A DNA stretch of 64,000 bases, from assembly GCA_022841475.1 (NCBI GenBank), contig JALHRJ010000008.1:48565-112564 (forward strand), written 5' to 3'. This stretch comes from Cyclobacteriaceae bacterium (GTDB lineage Bacteria > Bacteroidota > Bacteroidia > Cytophagales > Cyclobacteriaceae). Shown here piece after piece: positions 1 through 8,859 of this stretch. The translations under genes and the position numbers were made by a program. Every line of letters begins with the position of its first letter. The stretch's first letter is position 1. The notes beneath the pieces are model-generated. The model was not told where the DNA came from. It made no database searches and saw only the letters and a list, made by a program, of their open reading frames with translations.

Positions 1-861
1 ATCAAAGTCCATTTTTGCTTTGATGATTTCACGGTGATCAATTTCAGCTGTTAAGATTCCCTCCTGATCATACAGTGGTCCTGCCAGTTGCTTCCCTAAC
101 GGAGAGATGATGCAACTACCACCACTGCTGGGTAGAGAAGGATGTGTTGTTGACAGCGTAGATTTCAATTCTAGCGGATAATGTTCCTGCGTGAGGTATT
201 GATTGCAACCTAATACAAAGCACCGGCCTTCACAGGCGATATGTTCGAGTGATGATTGCCACGTGCCGCGACAATCTGCAGTAGGAGCGAGGTAAATTTC
301 AATACCTTGCTGATAAAGGGCCGTGCGCGCAAGGGGCATATAATTTTCCCAACAAATTAGTCCGCCTACCTTGCCAAGGTTGGTGTCCAACACATTCAGG
401 TCACTGCCATCGCCTTCACCCCAGAGAATACGTTCGGCCGCAGTGGGTTTTAGTTTCCGATGCTTGTGCACGAGTTGTCCTGCGGGTGAAAAATAAAGTA
501 ATGTGCAATACAGTGTGTCGCTGATATTATCTTTCTCGGTAACGCCTACCACCAGCCAGGCGTTCGCTTGTTTAGCAGAGCGTGCAAGTAGTTCAGTTTC
601 TGGTCCGGGCACAAGTACAGAGTTTTCCCAATAGCGCAGAAACATTTCTCTGCCTTCGGGTGTACGGCCTCCCACCGTGGTGCCAAAGATTAATCCACGC
701 GGATAGCCGGGAATAAAAACTTCAGGAAATAAAATGAGTGAAGCTTTTTCCCTAGCGGCTTGTGTTGTCAAACTTTGAATCTTATCAACCGTTTGAGCTT
801 TGTTAAAGAAAACAGGTGCTGCCTGTACTACCGCAGCGATAAAAGGATTGGGAGTTTCCAT
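1..861 (-). CDS. Nitrilase-type carbon-nitrogen hydrolase (3' end outside window)
   Basis: The first 287 codons of a nitrilase-superfamily enzyme run off the left edge of the window, so no stop codon is seen. The catalytic triad of the family is readable: Glu in FPEVFIPGYPRG, Lys in HKHRKLKPT and the nucleophilic Cys in GGLICWENYMPLAR. The Cys-Trp-Glu context and the FPEVFIPGYPRG segment match the nitrilase/cyanide hydratase branch (nitrile to carboxylate and ammonia) better than the amidase branches; the substrate cannot be read. The start is the ATG at 861-859, giving METPNPFIAAVVQ with no signal peptide, so the enzyme is cytoplasmic. The K+ channel gene lies 8 bases upstream on the same strand, so the two are probably co-transcribed. 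Confidence 0.9.
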   Translation of the reverse strand, partial: METPNPFIAAVVQAAPVFFNKAQTVDKIQSLTTQAAREKASLILFPEVFIPGYPRGLIFGTTVGGRTPEGREMFLRYWENSVLVPGPETELLARSAKQANAWLVVGVTEKDNISDTLYCTLLYFSPAGQLVHKHRKLKPTAAERILWGEGDGSDLNVLDTNLGKVGGLICWENYMPLARTALYQQGIEIYLAPTADCRGTWQSSLEHIACEGRCFVLGCNQYLTQEHYPLELKSTLSTTHPSLPSSGGSCIISPLGKQLAGPLYDQEGILTAEIDHREIIKAKMDFD

Positions 862-869
862 TCAGGAAT

Positions 870-1694
870 TTAATTAAGTTTTCCACTACAATACTTACAA
901 AATTTAGCATCCACATCATGGCCTTCTTTCAGGCAATGCGGGCAGACTTGTGTAGTAATTTTTGAGGAATGTTTAAGATGCATCATTTCTGCAGAAACAA
1001 TTCCGGTGGGCACGGCAATAATTCCATAGCCCATTATCATAATCATGGAGGCGAGAGTTTGTCCCGCAGGAGTTTGGGGTGCAAGGTCGCCATAGCCTAC
1101 CGTGGTCATCGTTACGATAGCCCAATAGATACTTGTAGGTATGCTGGTAAATCCATGTTCGGGTCCTTCTATGAGATACATGAGGGTGCCGGCAACAATC
1201 ACAGAGGTAGAAATCGTCATCATGAACACAATAATTTTATACTTACTGGAGCGAAGGGCGATCATTAGATTCTGACTTTCTCCAACAAACCGAACCATTT
1301 TCAAGATTCTGAAAATTCGTAGTAACCGAATACTACGAATGACAAGAAGGGATTGCGAGCCCGGAATAAAAAATGCCAGGTAGGTGGGTAAAATAGACAG
1401 CAGGTCGATGATGCCGAAGAAGCTCAGTACATATTTGCGCCTTTCCGAAACAACATAAATGCGGGCGATATATTCGAGTGAAAAAATGATGGTGAAGAAC
1501 CACTCCGCACGGATCAGCCAAACATGAATCTGTTCTCTGACAGAATCCACGCTTTCCAGCATCACCACCAAAACGCTTAACAGAATGCAAACAAGAACAA
1601 TGATATCAAACAGGCGGCCTTTTGGGGTATCGGCCTCAAAGATTATTTCATACCATTTCAGTCGCCAACCTGATAAATTTTGCTTTGATTTCAT
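870..1694 (-). CDS. Voltage-gated K+ channel with C-terminal zinc ribbon
   Basis: A six-transmembrane K+ channel subunit of about 274 residues. The arginine-rich S4 segment is visible (RSIRLLRIFRILKMVRF) and the pore filter reads TMTTVGYGDLAP. S1 to S3 lie in the first 110 residues. The last 25 residues hold two CxxC pairs (CPHC and CKYC), a small zinc-ribbon-like tail that is not part of the usual bacterial Kv core. The frame opens with GTG at 1700, but an AAGG six bases ahead of the ATG at 1694 favours the start given here (MKSKQNLSGW). It probably forms a tetramer in the inner membrane. The nitrilase gene follows 8 bases downstream. Confidence 0.9.
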   Translation of the reverse strand: MKSKQNLSGWRLKWYEIIFEADTPKGRLFDIIVLVCILLSVLVVMLESVDSVREQIHVWLIRAEWFFTIIFSLEYIARIYVVSERRKYVLSFFGIIDLLSILPTYLAFFIPGSQSLLVIRSIRLLRIFRILKMVRFVGESQNLMIALRSSKYKIIVFMMTISTSVIVAGTLMYLIEGPEHGFTSIPTSIYWAIVTMTTVGYGDLAPQTPAGQTLASMIMIMGYGIIAVPTGIVSAEMMHLKHSSKITTQVCPHCLKEGHDVDAKFCKYCSGKLN

Positions 1695-1797
1695 GCACAC
1701 CCTTAGATGAATTAAAATTAACGAATCATTCTGGATTTAAATGAATTCTGGTGTTGAGGTTAGTCTTCATAGTATAAACTATTTGTACCTTGAGCCA

Positions 1798-2271
1798 ATG
1801 AAAACAGCCTCGCTCCATGAGATTAAAACCGAATTACATAGCCTCGACCCGGAGACACTGGCAGGTTTGTGTTTACGGCTAGCGAAGTATAAAAAGGAAA
1901 ACAAAGAGTTGTTGACGTACTTGCTTTTTGAAGCGCATAACGAGCAGAGTTATGTAGAAGGTGTGAAAGCAGAGGTAGATGAACTTTTTACTACTCTTCC
2001 GCCTCAAAATCTCTATCTTATAAAAAAAGTATTGCGAAAAATTCTTCGCTTTGTAAATAGGCAAGTGAAGTATTCAGGAATAAAGCAGACCGAAATTGAG
2101 CTACGGATTTATTTCTGTTCGAAGGTTAACGAAGCCCACATTCCACTTACCACTGGTACTGTGCTGTTTAATCTTTATCAGCAACAGCTTGCCAAGATAA
2201 GAGCTACGTTGGTTAAATTGCCTGAAGATCTGCAATTTGATTATGAGCAGGATCTAGAAAAGATATCATGA
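1798..2271 (+). CDS. Hypothetical cytoplasmic protein, helical
   Basis: A protein of 157 residues from [11 protein letters not shown] do not recognise the family with confidence; it resembles small Bacteroidota proteins of unknown function with an N-terminal segment of the form L-x-P-E-x-L-A. It is predicted helical and charged, with no signal peptide or membrane segment. An in-frame TTG/ATG option lies 57 bases upstream at 1741, but the extension (NSGVEVSLHSINYLYLEP) looks non-native. It overlaps the next gene by four bases (ATGA), so translation is probably coupled to the VF530 gene. Confidence 0.7.
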   Translation: MKTASLHEIKTELHSLDPETLAGLCLRLAKYKKENKELLTYLLFEAHNEQSYVEGVKAEVDELFTTLPPQNLYLIKKVLRKILRFVNRQVKYSGIKQTEIELRIYFCSKVNEAHIPLTTGTVLFNLYQQQLAKIRATLVKLPEDLQFDYEQDLEKIS

Positions 2272-2486
2272 AAGAAAGTCAACCGAACAACCCACTGCAC
2301 GGAATTACGCTTGAAACCATAGTAACTCAGCTGGCCGACCGCTATGGTTGGGAAGAGCTAGGTGAACGGATTCCAATCAATTGTTTCCTCAATAATCCCA
2401 GTATTAAATCAACGCTTACTTTTTTAAGAAAAACACCCTGGGCCCGCAAGAAGGTGGAGGACTTATATCTGGAGAGTCTGGAATGA
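2268..2486 (+). CDS. VF530-type DNA-binding protein (DUF2132)
   Basis: A 72-residue protein matching the VF530/DUF2132 family in length and in the signature [11 protein letters not shown] and [17 protein letters not shown]. The family takes its name from a Vibrio fischeri protein whose structure was solved and which was proposed to bind DNA; its role is unknown. The start codon overlaps the upstream stop (ATGA). The convergent T9SS gene ends seven bases away, leaving almost no room for a terminator. Confidence 0.85.
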   Translation: MKESQPNNPLHGITLETIVTQLADRYGWEELGERIPINCFLNNPSIKSTLTFLRKTPWARKKVEDLYLESLE

Positions 2487-2492
2487 TGTGAA

Positions 2493-4739
2493 TCATCGAA
2501 TGAGATGGACCCAGCCATTTACAACTCCGGACTTGTTGTTTTTGCCAATAAATCTAATTCGATAATAGTACACTCCTGCTTGGGTGCTTCCACCATTCCA
2601 ACCTGCAGGTACATCACCCGACCGAAAAATTTCCATTCCCCATCGGTCAACAACCTGGATTTCTGCTATCAAAACATCGTCATATCTTTTTGGCGTAAAC
2701 ATCGGATTATAAGCGTCCCCATCAGGTGTAAACACATTGGGCATTTCTATAACCGCATCGGGATATTCTTTAACAAACAAATCCACGACTTCCGACATCT
2801 TACTTTCACAATCATCTAGAATTAGCTTTACAGAATACAAACCTGAAACAAGAGGTTTGTAGGTTGATTGAGTTGCTCCGGCTATTGGTGAGTCATTTAA
2901 AAACCATTGGTTGCCTTCTGGTGAATCAGAGACCAGCGTAGAGTCGTTGGGTGCATTGCCGATTACGGAAATGTTAGGTCGTGGTGGTTCGATACAAGAA
3001 ACCCACACTCCATGGGCTTCGGTACCAGCAAACAAATGGTTTCGATAAATCAGCAAGGATTCAATTCCTGATGGAGAACTTAACAGAGGAAGTTGTTCAT
3101 TGTAGAACGGACTCCAATCAAAGCCATTGGTTGAAGTAAAAATACCTTTGTTACCGGCAACAAAAATATTTTGCTGGTCCGTAGCAAATGAAGTAGTGAG
3201 CGTTGCATCGCTAAAACCTTTAGAAACACTCTGCCAGGGTAAGGTTATTGCTTCCCTAAAATAGATGGGAGCTGCGTTTTCTGCGCTTACTAATGTGAGA
3301 CCTTGAAAGGTTGTTAAGGAAGTGGGTCGGGCTGATGGTGGGATGCCTTCATTGATATAATTCCATGACTGCCCATTATTTACGGAAAAACTTACACCAT
3401 AATCCGGAGAAATTATAAAAAGTGTATCTCCTTGATCAAATAACTTTTGCTTTTGTACTGACTGTGGTGAGTTGGTGAGCCGCAACCAGGTTCGGCCTAT
3501 ATCGGAAGAAATAAATATGCCACTTGCGCCACCTGCGACTAATTGATTTCTATGTTTAACAAAGCTGGTAATTCGTGCAATGCCAGTCGCCAATGACCAC
3601 GACCCTCCCTCATTGTCTGACCGGTAGATTCCATAATTCAAGAGTGCTACAAGCAATGTATTATCAAAATATCCGATCGTTGTAATCTGATCTAACGGCA
3701 AGCCCTTTGAGATTGAAGCCCAGGTTTTACCCGTATTGTTGGAACGTAATACATCGCCTGTCCTGGTGGCACAAAAAATATTATTGCTAGAAGATGCAAA
3801 TCCAACAATACGTGAGTTGGTGAGTTTGTTGTAATTACTGCGAGTCCATGGAAATGAATTTTGCGATCTGTAAATTCCATATTGATTTCCTGCAATCAAG
3901 GTTGCACCGCTGATGATTAAATCGCGGGCTCCGGGAAGATTTCTAACCTGCTCCCAGATTTTTCCCTGATTCTCAGAGTAATACGCCCGAAATTCATAAG
4001 CTGCGTAAAGAATATTGTTAAACTCAACCAACTTGAAACTTCCACCTTCCAGCTGTGCCAAAGACCAGTTTAATCCAAGATTATCAGAAAAAAAAGTTAC
4101 GCCAGACCGGGCATTGGCAATAACATAGTTGTTGACGGCTGAGATTGAATAAATAGAATTCTCAATTAAGCCTGTATTCCTCTCACTCCAATTCAATCCC
4201 TTATCCGTTGATAAATAGATACCGTTATTGGTTGCTGCAAATAAGTTTTCACCAGAGGCGGAAATCGAATTTATCAGGCCAAAACCAGTATTGATCGTTG
4301 TCCATGATGTATTTCCTTCAGTCAATGTAAAAAGTAAGCCGGTATTGGTTATTCCAAAAACCTGGTTTTTCACAACAGCTAAAGTGGTTAACGGATTTTC
4401 GGTAAGGCCTGCATGTAAAGTGGTCCATTCAGTGAAGGGTGCGGAAGTAGCAAACACACGATTACCTCCCTGTGTAGCAACGAATAGTTTACCGTTTTTC
4501 GAAATTGCTAATGAGTTAATAAACGTGTTATCTAACCCGGCATTAAGTTGTTTCCAGGTAAATCCATTATCATTGGAATGGTAAACGCCACCCCATGTTC
4601 CGGCAAATACATTGCCGTTGTAGTTTGCCAGTGAAGTTATCGTGCCACCATAAATTCCGTTGTTCGATTCGACCCACTGTGCAACGGCTGAATGGCAGAT
4701 GAAGGAGAGTAATAACCAAGATGACCAACTACACTTCAT
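2493..4739 (-). CDS. Secreted Asp-box beta-propeller protein, T9SS type B
   Basis: A 748-residue secreted protein. The start is the ATG at 4739 (MKCSWSSWLLL), followed by a signal peptide cleaved near HSAVA/QW. The body is made of repeated Asp-box motifs, for example SNDNGFTWKQL, STDKGLNWSER, SNNTGKTWASI, RSDNEGGSWSL and SSDIGRTWLRL, as in BNR/sialidase-like or VPS10-like propellers. The C-terminal ~85 residues (PNVFTPDGDAYNP to GWVHLIR) are the gliding-motility-associated type B domain, which directs passage through the T9SS to the cell surface or medium. No catalytic residues stand out, so the propeller more likely binds a ligand than cleaves one. A TTG nine bases upstream is a less likely start. 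Confidence 0.9.
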   Translation of the reverse strand: MKCSWSSWLLLSFICHSAVAQWVESNNGIYGGTITSLANYNGNVFAGTWGGVYHSNDNGFTWKQLNAGLDNTFINSLAISKNGKLFVATQGGNRVFATSAPFTEWTTLHAGLTENPLTTLAVVKNQVFGITNTGLLFTLTEGNTSWTTINTGFGLINSISASGENLFAATNNGIYLSTDKGLNWSERNTGLIENSIYSISAVNNYVIANARSGVTFFSDNLGLNWSLAQLEGGSFKLVEFNNILYAAYEFRAYYSENQGKIWEQVRNLPGARDLIISGATLIAGNQYGIYRSQNSFPWTRSNYNKLTNSRIVGFASSSNNIFCATRTGDVLRSNNTGKTWASISKGLPLDQITTIGYFDNTLLVALLNYGIYRSDNEGGSWSLATGIARITSFVKHRNQLVAGGASGIFISSDIGRTWLRLTNSPQSVQKQKLFDQGDTLFIISPDYGVSFSVNNGQSWNYINEGIPPSARPTSLTTFQGLTLVSAENAAPIYFREAITLPWQSVSKGFSDATLTTSFATDQQNIFVAGNKGIFTSTNGFDWSPFYNEQLPLLSSPSGIESLLIYRNHLFAGTEAHGVWVSCIEPPRPNISVIGNAPNDSTLVSDSPEGNQWFLNDSPIAGATQSTYKPLVSGLYSVKLILDDCESKMSEVVDLFVKEYPDAVIEMPNVFTPDGDAYNPMFTPKRYDDVLIAEIQVVDRWGMEIFRSGDVPAGWNGGSTQAGVYYYRIRFIGKNNKSGVVNGWVHLIR

Positions 4740-4952
4740 GATCGGCAAACTATGTGCACAAATTTAACAAATCTAACGGCCGATTGGTTATAGCATTATT
4801 TTCTAACGAATGGAGGCAGATCACTTCTTTCTCGATCATTACAATAAATACCTATCGCTTTCGACTTTGGTTAAAGTATCGAGCCATTTCCTCAATTAAG
4901 AACCATAGTTCGTATATTTAATCCCTTCAAATCATTAAACTAATTAACACAC

Positions 4953-5495
4953 ATGAAAAAGAAAATCTTTATCGGCCTGGGTCTGCTTCTCCTTGCTTTT
5001 GTTGGCTGGGTAGCCTACGGTTTGCTGTTTCCGAAAAGTCCGAAAGCAAGCGCTTCCTTTAATGAGGGTGATGTGAATATTGTTGTTTCCTATTCCCAAC
5101 CTTTTAAACGTGGCAGAGTAATTTTTGGAGAGGCGTCAACAGGTGCGTTGCAACCCTACGGAAAATACTGGCGGCTTGGGGCTAACGCGCCAACTGAAAT
5201 TACTTTCAATAAGAATGTCACTTTTGCAGGTAAACCTGTAAACGCGGGTACGTATCGCATGTATGCAGTGCCTGGCGCCCAGTCATTTCAGATTTCATTG
5301 AATAGTGAAATTGATTCTTTTTCAGGTGCGGGCGAGCCAGATTATTCATTGGATGTAGTGAAAGTTGAGATTCCGGTGGCTATTGTTTCAGAGACAGAAC
5401 AATTCACTATCACTTTTGCGAAAGATGCTGACGTTATTAATATGGATTTAGTCTGGGACAAAACACAGATCAGGGTTCCGATTACCATTCGATAG
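4953..5495 (+). CDS. DUF2911 family protein, membrane-anchored
   Basis: A 180-residue protein with one N-terminal membrane segment (residues 4-24) and an exported domain matching DUF2911: RVIFGEASTGALQPYGKYWR, LGANAPTEITF and AGTYRMYAVPG are family hallmarks. The function of DUF2911 is unknown; these proteins are common in Bacteroidota and are typically exported. It ends 12 bases before the amidohydrolase gene on the same strand, so the pair may be an operon. Confidence 0.85.
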   Translation: MKKKIFIGLGLLLLAFVGWVAYGLLFPKSPKASASFNEGDVNIVVSYSQPFKRGRVIFGEASTGALQPYGKYWRLGANAPTEITFNKNVTFAGKPVNAGTYRMYAVPGAQSFQISLNSEIDSFSGAGEPDYSLDVVKVEIPVAIVSETEQFTITFAKDADVINMDLVWDKTQIRVPITIR

Positions 5496-5507
5496 AAATT
5501 TTAGCGA

Positions 5508-6653
5508 ATGGCATTTTCAAAAAGAAAGTGGATTCTCCTACCGCTGGGGGTGCTCTTATTCCTGAGCATCACCTATTGGGTCATTGGTAAAATTCAATAT
5601 CGTCTCAATGTAATGGATGTGGAGGAGTATGAACCAACCTCTACGTTAAGAGTACCTGAACAGAAACTCAAGCATGCTAAGTTTCCCTTCATTGATGTAC
5701 ACAATCATCAGTGGACCATGCCCGTACAGGATCTGGATAAGCTGGTGGCCGAGATGGATTCGTTGAACATGGGCGTGATGGTAAATCTGAGTGGCTTTCG
5801 TGGAAAGTACCTGGAATGGTCACTCGACAATGTAAATGAGAATCATCCTAACAGGTTTATTATTTTCTTAAACATAGACTTTGAAAAACTGGATGATGCA
5901 GGTTGGCCGCAAGATGCACTTACGTTGCTTGAAGAAGGCGTGAAGCAAGGCGTGAAAGGTCTGAAGGTGTACAAAGGGCTAGGATTGACAGATAAAGACA
6001 ATGAAGGTAATCGCATTGCTATCGATGATACACGACTCGATCCGATCTGGGCAAAATGCGGTGAGTTGGGGATTCCGATATTGATCCACTCGGGTGAGCC
6101 CAATTCATTCTGGAACCCTAAAGACAAACACAACGAACGTTGGCTTGAGTTAAAGCAGGAGCCTGGCCGCTACCGCGATCCAGAAAAATATCCTTCGTTT
6201 GAAGAAGTAATGGCTGAGCAACATCGCGTATTTAGGAAACATCCGCAAACAAAATTCATCAATGCTCACCTCGGTTGGTTTGGTAATGATCTTGAGCGGT
6301 TAGGAAAATTGTTCGATGAACTACCGAATGTTTACACCGAACTGGGCGCTGTATTGGCCGAACTTGGTCGCCAGCCAAAGTTCGCACGATCATGGATGAT
6401 ACAATATCAGGATCGGGTGATGTTTGGAAAGGACACGTATAAGAAAGAAGAGTATTATACCTACTTCCGCGTGCTGGAAACGGGGGATGAATATTTTGAT
6501 TATTATCGCAAACGTCATGCACACTGGAAAATGTATGGGTTGGAGCTGCCTGATTCGGTGTTGCGGAAGGTGTATTTTGAAAATGCCTTGCGGGTGATAC
6601 CGGACATTGACAAGGGCTTGTTTCAAGGCCAGATTAGTGAAATTATCGAATAA
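5508..6653 (+). CDS. Amidohydrolase 2 family metal-dependent hydrolase
   Basis: A 381-residue protein with an N-terminal membrane anchor (residues 8-26) and an amidohydrolase-2 TIM barrel. The metal-binding motif FIDVHNHQW opens the barrel. ILIHSGEP and FINAHLGWFGND carry the later histidines, and RVMFGKDTY takes the place of the usual FGTDFP-type segment, with an Asp retained. The family includes decarboxylases and lactonases such as ACMSD-like enzymes; the substrate cannot be told. The anchor places the catalytic domain outside the inner membrane, on the periplasmic side. It follows the DUF2911 gene by 12 bases. Confidence 0.85.
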   Translation: MAFSKRKWILLPLGVLLFLSITYWVIGKIQYRLNVMDVEEYEPTSTLRVPEQKLKHAKFPFIDVHNHQWTMPVQDLDKLVAEMDSLNMGVMVNLSGFRGKYLEWSLDNVNENHPNRFIIFLNIDFEKLDDAGWPQDALTLLEEGVKQGVKGLKVYKGLGLTDKDNEGNRIAIDDTRLDPIWAKCGELGIPILIHSGEPNSFWNPKDKHNERWLELKQEPGRYRDPEKYPSFEEVMAEQHRVFRKHPQTKFINAHLGWFGNDLERLGKLFDELPNVYTELGAVLAELGRQPKFARSWMIQYQDRVMFGKDTYKKEEYYTYFRVLETGDEYFDYYRKRHAHWKMYGLELPDSVLRKVYFENALRVIPDIDKGLFQGQISEIIE

Positions 6654-6672
6654 AGTGGGTATTTTTAATTTA

Positions 6673-6717
6673 CAATAAGGGTATATAGGACACTCCGTGT
6701 CCGATATACAAATGTTG
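6673..6717. repeat. attC-like hairpin at left edge of cassette I
   Basis: Two 21-base arms (6673-6693 and 6697-6717) face each other across a 3-base loop, with 16 of 21 positions complementary. The core GGACAC-TCC-GTGTCC is perfect. The right arm runs into GTTGTAG, which begins the repeat bounding the next gene. The interrupted stem is like that of an integron attC site folded as a single strand. A Rho-independent terminator for the amidohydrolase gene is the alternative, but no T tract follows. Confidence 0.5.
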
Positions 6718-7409
6718 TAGCTCATGCGCTCGGACAAAAGAGATAATTAACAATGGAGAAATTTGTTGCATTCATTTTTATTGTACTATTGACATGTTGT
6801 CAAGGCAGACAAGATGTTAATACTGACAATAAAAAAGAGAATCAGACTAGCGACCATTTAGTTGGAACTTGGAATAATGGTTTCGACAGCGCTTCATTCA
6901 TAATAACACAAGACTCAATTTACGATTTTGAGCATTTCAAGTGGACAACATACACTCAAAATGGAGACACAGCGACATTCTATTATCTCCCAGGCGAAGA
7001 ATTTAAAACAAGACTATATAAAATTCACGAGGACACATTGATTCATGAAGTTGGAGTTTCAAAAACCAAGTATTGGAGACGCGGTGAACTCACCGACAAA
7101 TCCTTAAACGGATTTTGGACTGACGGTTCTCGACCAAACGCAACATTTACCATTCAGGGTGACATATTTCGTGACGTTGAGCACGACACTAGGACAAAAT
7201 TTGTTACGCATGGGGACAGCGTGACATTTTTAGCTCCAGATCCCAAGGAAGTATACAGTGCAAAGATGTACTTGATTCATGCTGACACCTTAGTGTATGA
7301 ATTCAGTGAAACAAAAACTAAATACTGGAGATTTAAGGACTAATCGGATTATTGAAGCGGACGTTGGAACAGTCCAAACAAATAACGGTAGACGCGCACG
7401 AGCTACAAC
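6714..7409 (+). mobile_element. Cassette-like module I carrying a lipoprotein gene
   Basis: The lipoprotein gene lies between two 16-base inverted repeats: GTTGTAGCTCATGCGC at 6714-6729 and GCGCACGAGCTACAAC at 7394-7409, complementary at 15 of 16 positions. In integron cassettes the first bases (GTTRRRY) pair with the RYYYAAC of the same cassette's attC; these ends have that form (GTTGTAG with CTACAAC). No integrase is present in the window, so the call rests on architecture alone. Confidence 0.45.
6753..7343 (+). CDS. Lipoprotein with two tandem repeats of one domain
   Basis: A 196-residue putative lipoprotein (lipobox near LLTCC, residues 13-17). After a polar linker it contains two copies of an ~70-residue unit. 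Both run L-x-G-x-W, a phenylalanine-isoleucine strand, D-x-EH, GD-x-x-TF, Y-x-IH-x-DTL and end KTKYWR, so an internal duplication is evident. The folding suggests a small beta-rich, lipocalin-like unit, but I recognise no named family. It is the only gene in cassette-like module I and is visibly more AT-rich than its neighbours, which fits acquisition. Confidence 0.8.
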   Translation: MEKFVAFIFIVLLTCCQGRQDVNTDNKKENQTSDHLVGTWNNGFDSASFIITQDSIYDFEHFKWTTYTQNGDTATFYYLPGEEFKTRLYKIHEDTLIHEVGVSKTKYWRRGELTDKSLNGFWTDGSRPNATFTIQGDIFRDVEHDTRTKFVTHGDSVTFLAPDPKEVYSAKMYLIHADTLVYEFSETKTKYWRFKD

Positions 7410-7487
7410 AAAAGCTACATGAAATGGCGGGGGAGGTGTAAGCTACCTTGCACCTGATTGAGAAGAAATAAGAATTGTTTCGATTCG

Positions 7488-7522
7488 TTTGGAGATAGAT
7501 GTAAAACTGTTGCCTATCTTAG
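7488..7522 (+). promoter_or_regulatory. Possible promoter for the OsmC gene
   Basis: TTTG at 7488-7491 and TATCTTAG at 7515-7522 resemble the Bacteroidota -33 (TTTG) and -7 (TAnnTTTG) elements with one mismatch in the latter. The spacing of 23 bases is at the long end. The ATG lies 23 bases further on. Confidence 0.3.
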
Positions 7523-7545
7523 ATGGATAATAAACCAACTACATT

Positions 7546-7956
7546 ATGAAACGAACTGCGACTGCCAATTGGAAGGGGACCGGCAAAGAGGGCAAGGGAG
7601 TCTTGTCAACCGCCAGCACGGTTTTGAACAAAACACAATATTCATTTAACTCACGCTTTGCCGAAGGTGTGGGCACCAATCCCGAAGAATTAATTGCGGC
7701 TGCTCATTCAGGTTGCTTTGCCATGAAACTTAGTTTTATTTTGAATGAAGCTGGCTTTACAGCCGATGATCTCACCGTTACGTGTGCTATTAACTTTGTT
7801 GATGGTGTGATTACAGGAAGTCATCTCGATCTTAAAGCAACTGTACCAGGTATTTCGAAAGAAAAGTTTGATGTCAGTGCGGCCGATGCTAAAGAGAATT
7901 GTCCGATTAGCAAACTTTTGAATACAAAAATCACCCTCGAAGCTGTTTTGCTTTAG
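7546..7956 (+). CDS. OsmC family peroxide-reducing protein
   Basis: A 136-residue OsmC/Ohr-fold protein. Both conserved cysteines are present: HSGCFAM (about residue 57) and ENCPISK (about residue 122). OsmC proteins are homodimers that reduce organic hydroperoxides through this cysteine pair in the cytoplasm. The length is typical of the OsmC subgroup, and the N-terminal strand MKRTATANWKG also matches. It appears to be a single-gene unit after cassette module I. Confidence 0.93.
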   Translation: MKRTATANWKGTGKEGKGVLSTASTVLNKTQYSFNSRFAEGVGTNPEELIAAAHSGCFAMKLSFILNEAGFTADDLTVTCAINFVDGVITGSHLDLKATVPGISKEKFDVSAADAKENCPISKLLNTKITLEAVLL

Positions 7957-7977
7957 GTATTATTCCGTCAATTCTGT

Positions 7978-8020
7978 GACCTGAATTCCTTGCGGATGAA
8001 CTCAACAAGTAATTCAGGTC
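7978..8020. terminator. Inverted repeat between convergent genes
   Basis: GACCTGAATT at 7978-7987 and AATTCAGGTC at 8011-8020 are perfectly complementary over 10 bases with a 23-base loop. They lie in the 78-base gap between the convergent OsmC and beta-barrel genes. A shared bidirectional terminator is the simplest reading, but there is no clear T run on either side. Confidence 0.4.
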
Positions 8021-8034
8021 TACAGATTACTTAT

Positions 8035-8655
8035 TTAAAATCCGAACGAAAGTCCGGCTGTCAATCCAAAAGCACTGTTGTTAACATTTCCATTGGCTAT
8101 GGTTATATCTGATAAACCATGCGTGTAACGGGCATCAATAATTAAATAAGTTTCGGTTGCAACAAGAAAGTTGAGACCCAAACCCCCGGTTACACCAAAA
8201 TCAAAATTGTTGAAGATGTTCTTATATCCATCAATGGCTACGCGATCGCTGCTACCAACCTTATTGGTTGCACCCGCCAGAAATCCGAAGGAAGGACCTA
8301 CAAAAATGTTAGGACGAAAATCACCTTCTTTGTTAAGGAAGAACCGACCTATAACAGGTACTTCAATGTAGTTAAGCGTTTGTTTTGTATCAATCGATTC
8401 GAACGAAGCTCCCTTTTGAGAATAAAGAAGTTTAGTAGTGATTGCAAAGGAATTCAGGATACTATAGGTCAGGAACATCCCACCAATGGCACCCGATTTA
8501 AACTCATTCGTAATGGCATCCTTGCCGTATTTGGAAACGCTGACCCCAACCTCAGGACCAACACTCCAGACCCTGGTTTGTGCGGCTGCCTGAAAACACA
8601 TCATAAAAGAGAGGGTAGTTACTCCTGTAGCGACAATAAGATTTTTTAATTTCAT
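8035..8655 (-). CDS. Outer-membrane beta-barrel protein (PorT-like fold)
   Basis: A 206-residue protein with signal peptide (cleavage near CFQAAA/QT) and a body of alternating amphipathic strands ending in an aromatic residue (GLTAGLSFGF), as needed for outer-membrane insertion. GGMFLTYSILNSFAITTKLL, then YIEVPVIGRFFL, and FVGPSFGFLAG are typical of the outer-membrane beta-barrel domain common in Bacteroidota. The ligand or partner is unknown. Confidence 0.85.
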   Translation of the reverse strand: MKLKNLIVATGVTTLSFMMCFQAAAQTRVWSVGPEVGVSVSKYGKDAITNEFKSGAIGGMFLTYSILNSFAITTKLLYSQKGASFESIDTKQTLNYIEVPVIGRFFLNKEGDFRPNIFVGPSFGFLAGATNKVGSSDRVAIDGYKNIFNNFDFGVTGGLGLNFLVATETYLIIDARYTHGLSDITIANGNVNNSAFGLTAGLSFGF

Positions 8656-8859
8656 ATAATGGTAAATATTTAGAAACTCTACCAGTTCAATAATTGCGCC
8701 TTATATTGGTCTCTTAAACCTGTGAAAAATGCAACCATTGGATGATGGTCCTTAACGTTTGGGGAAAAGGTGTAGAATATTATCCACACTAATTAGATTT
8801 GTCTTCTATCAGGACCTATTAAATAAGTGGTTTTTGTTATAATCATCTAATCATATTTT

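Noticed and set aside
8769..8795. Imperfect palindrome GTGTAGAATATTATCCACAC as an operator
   Set aside because: It pairs at about 14 of 20 positions in an AT-rich gap and has no second copy, so the support is too weak.
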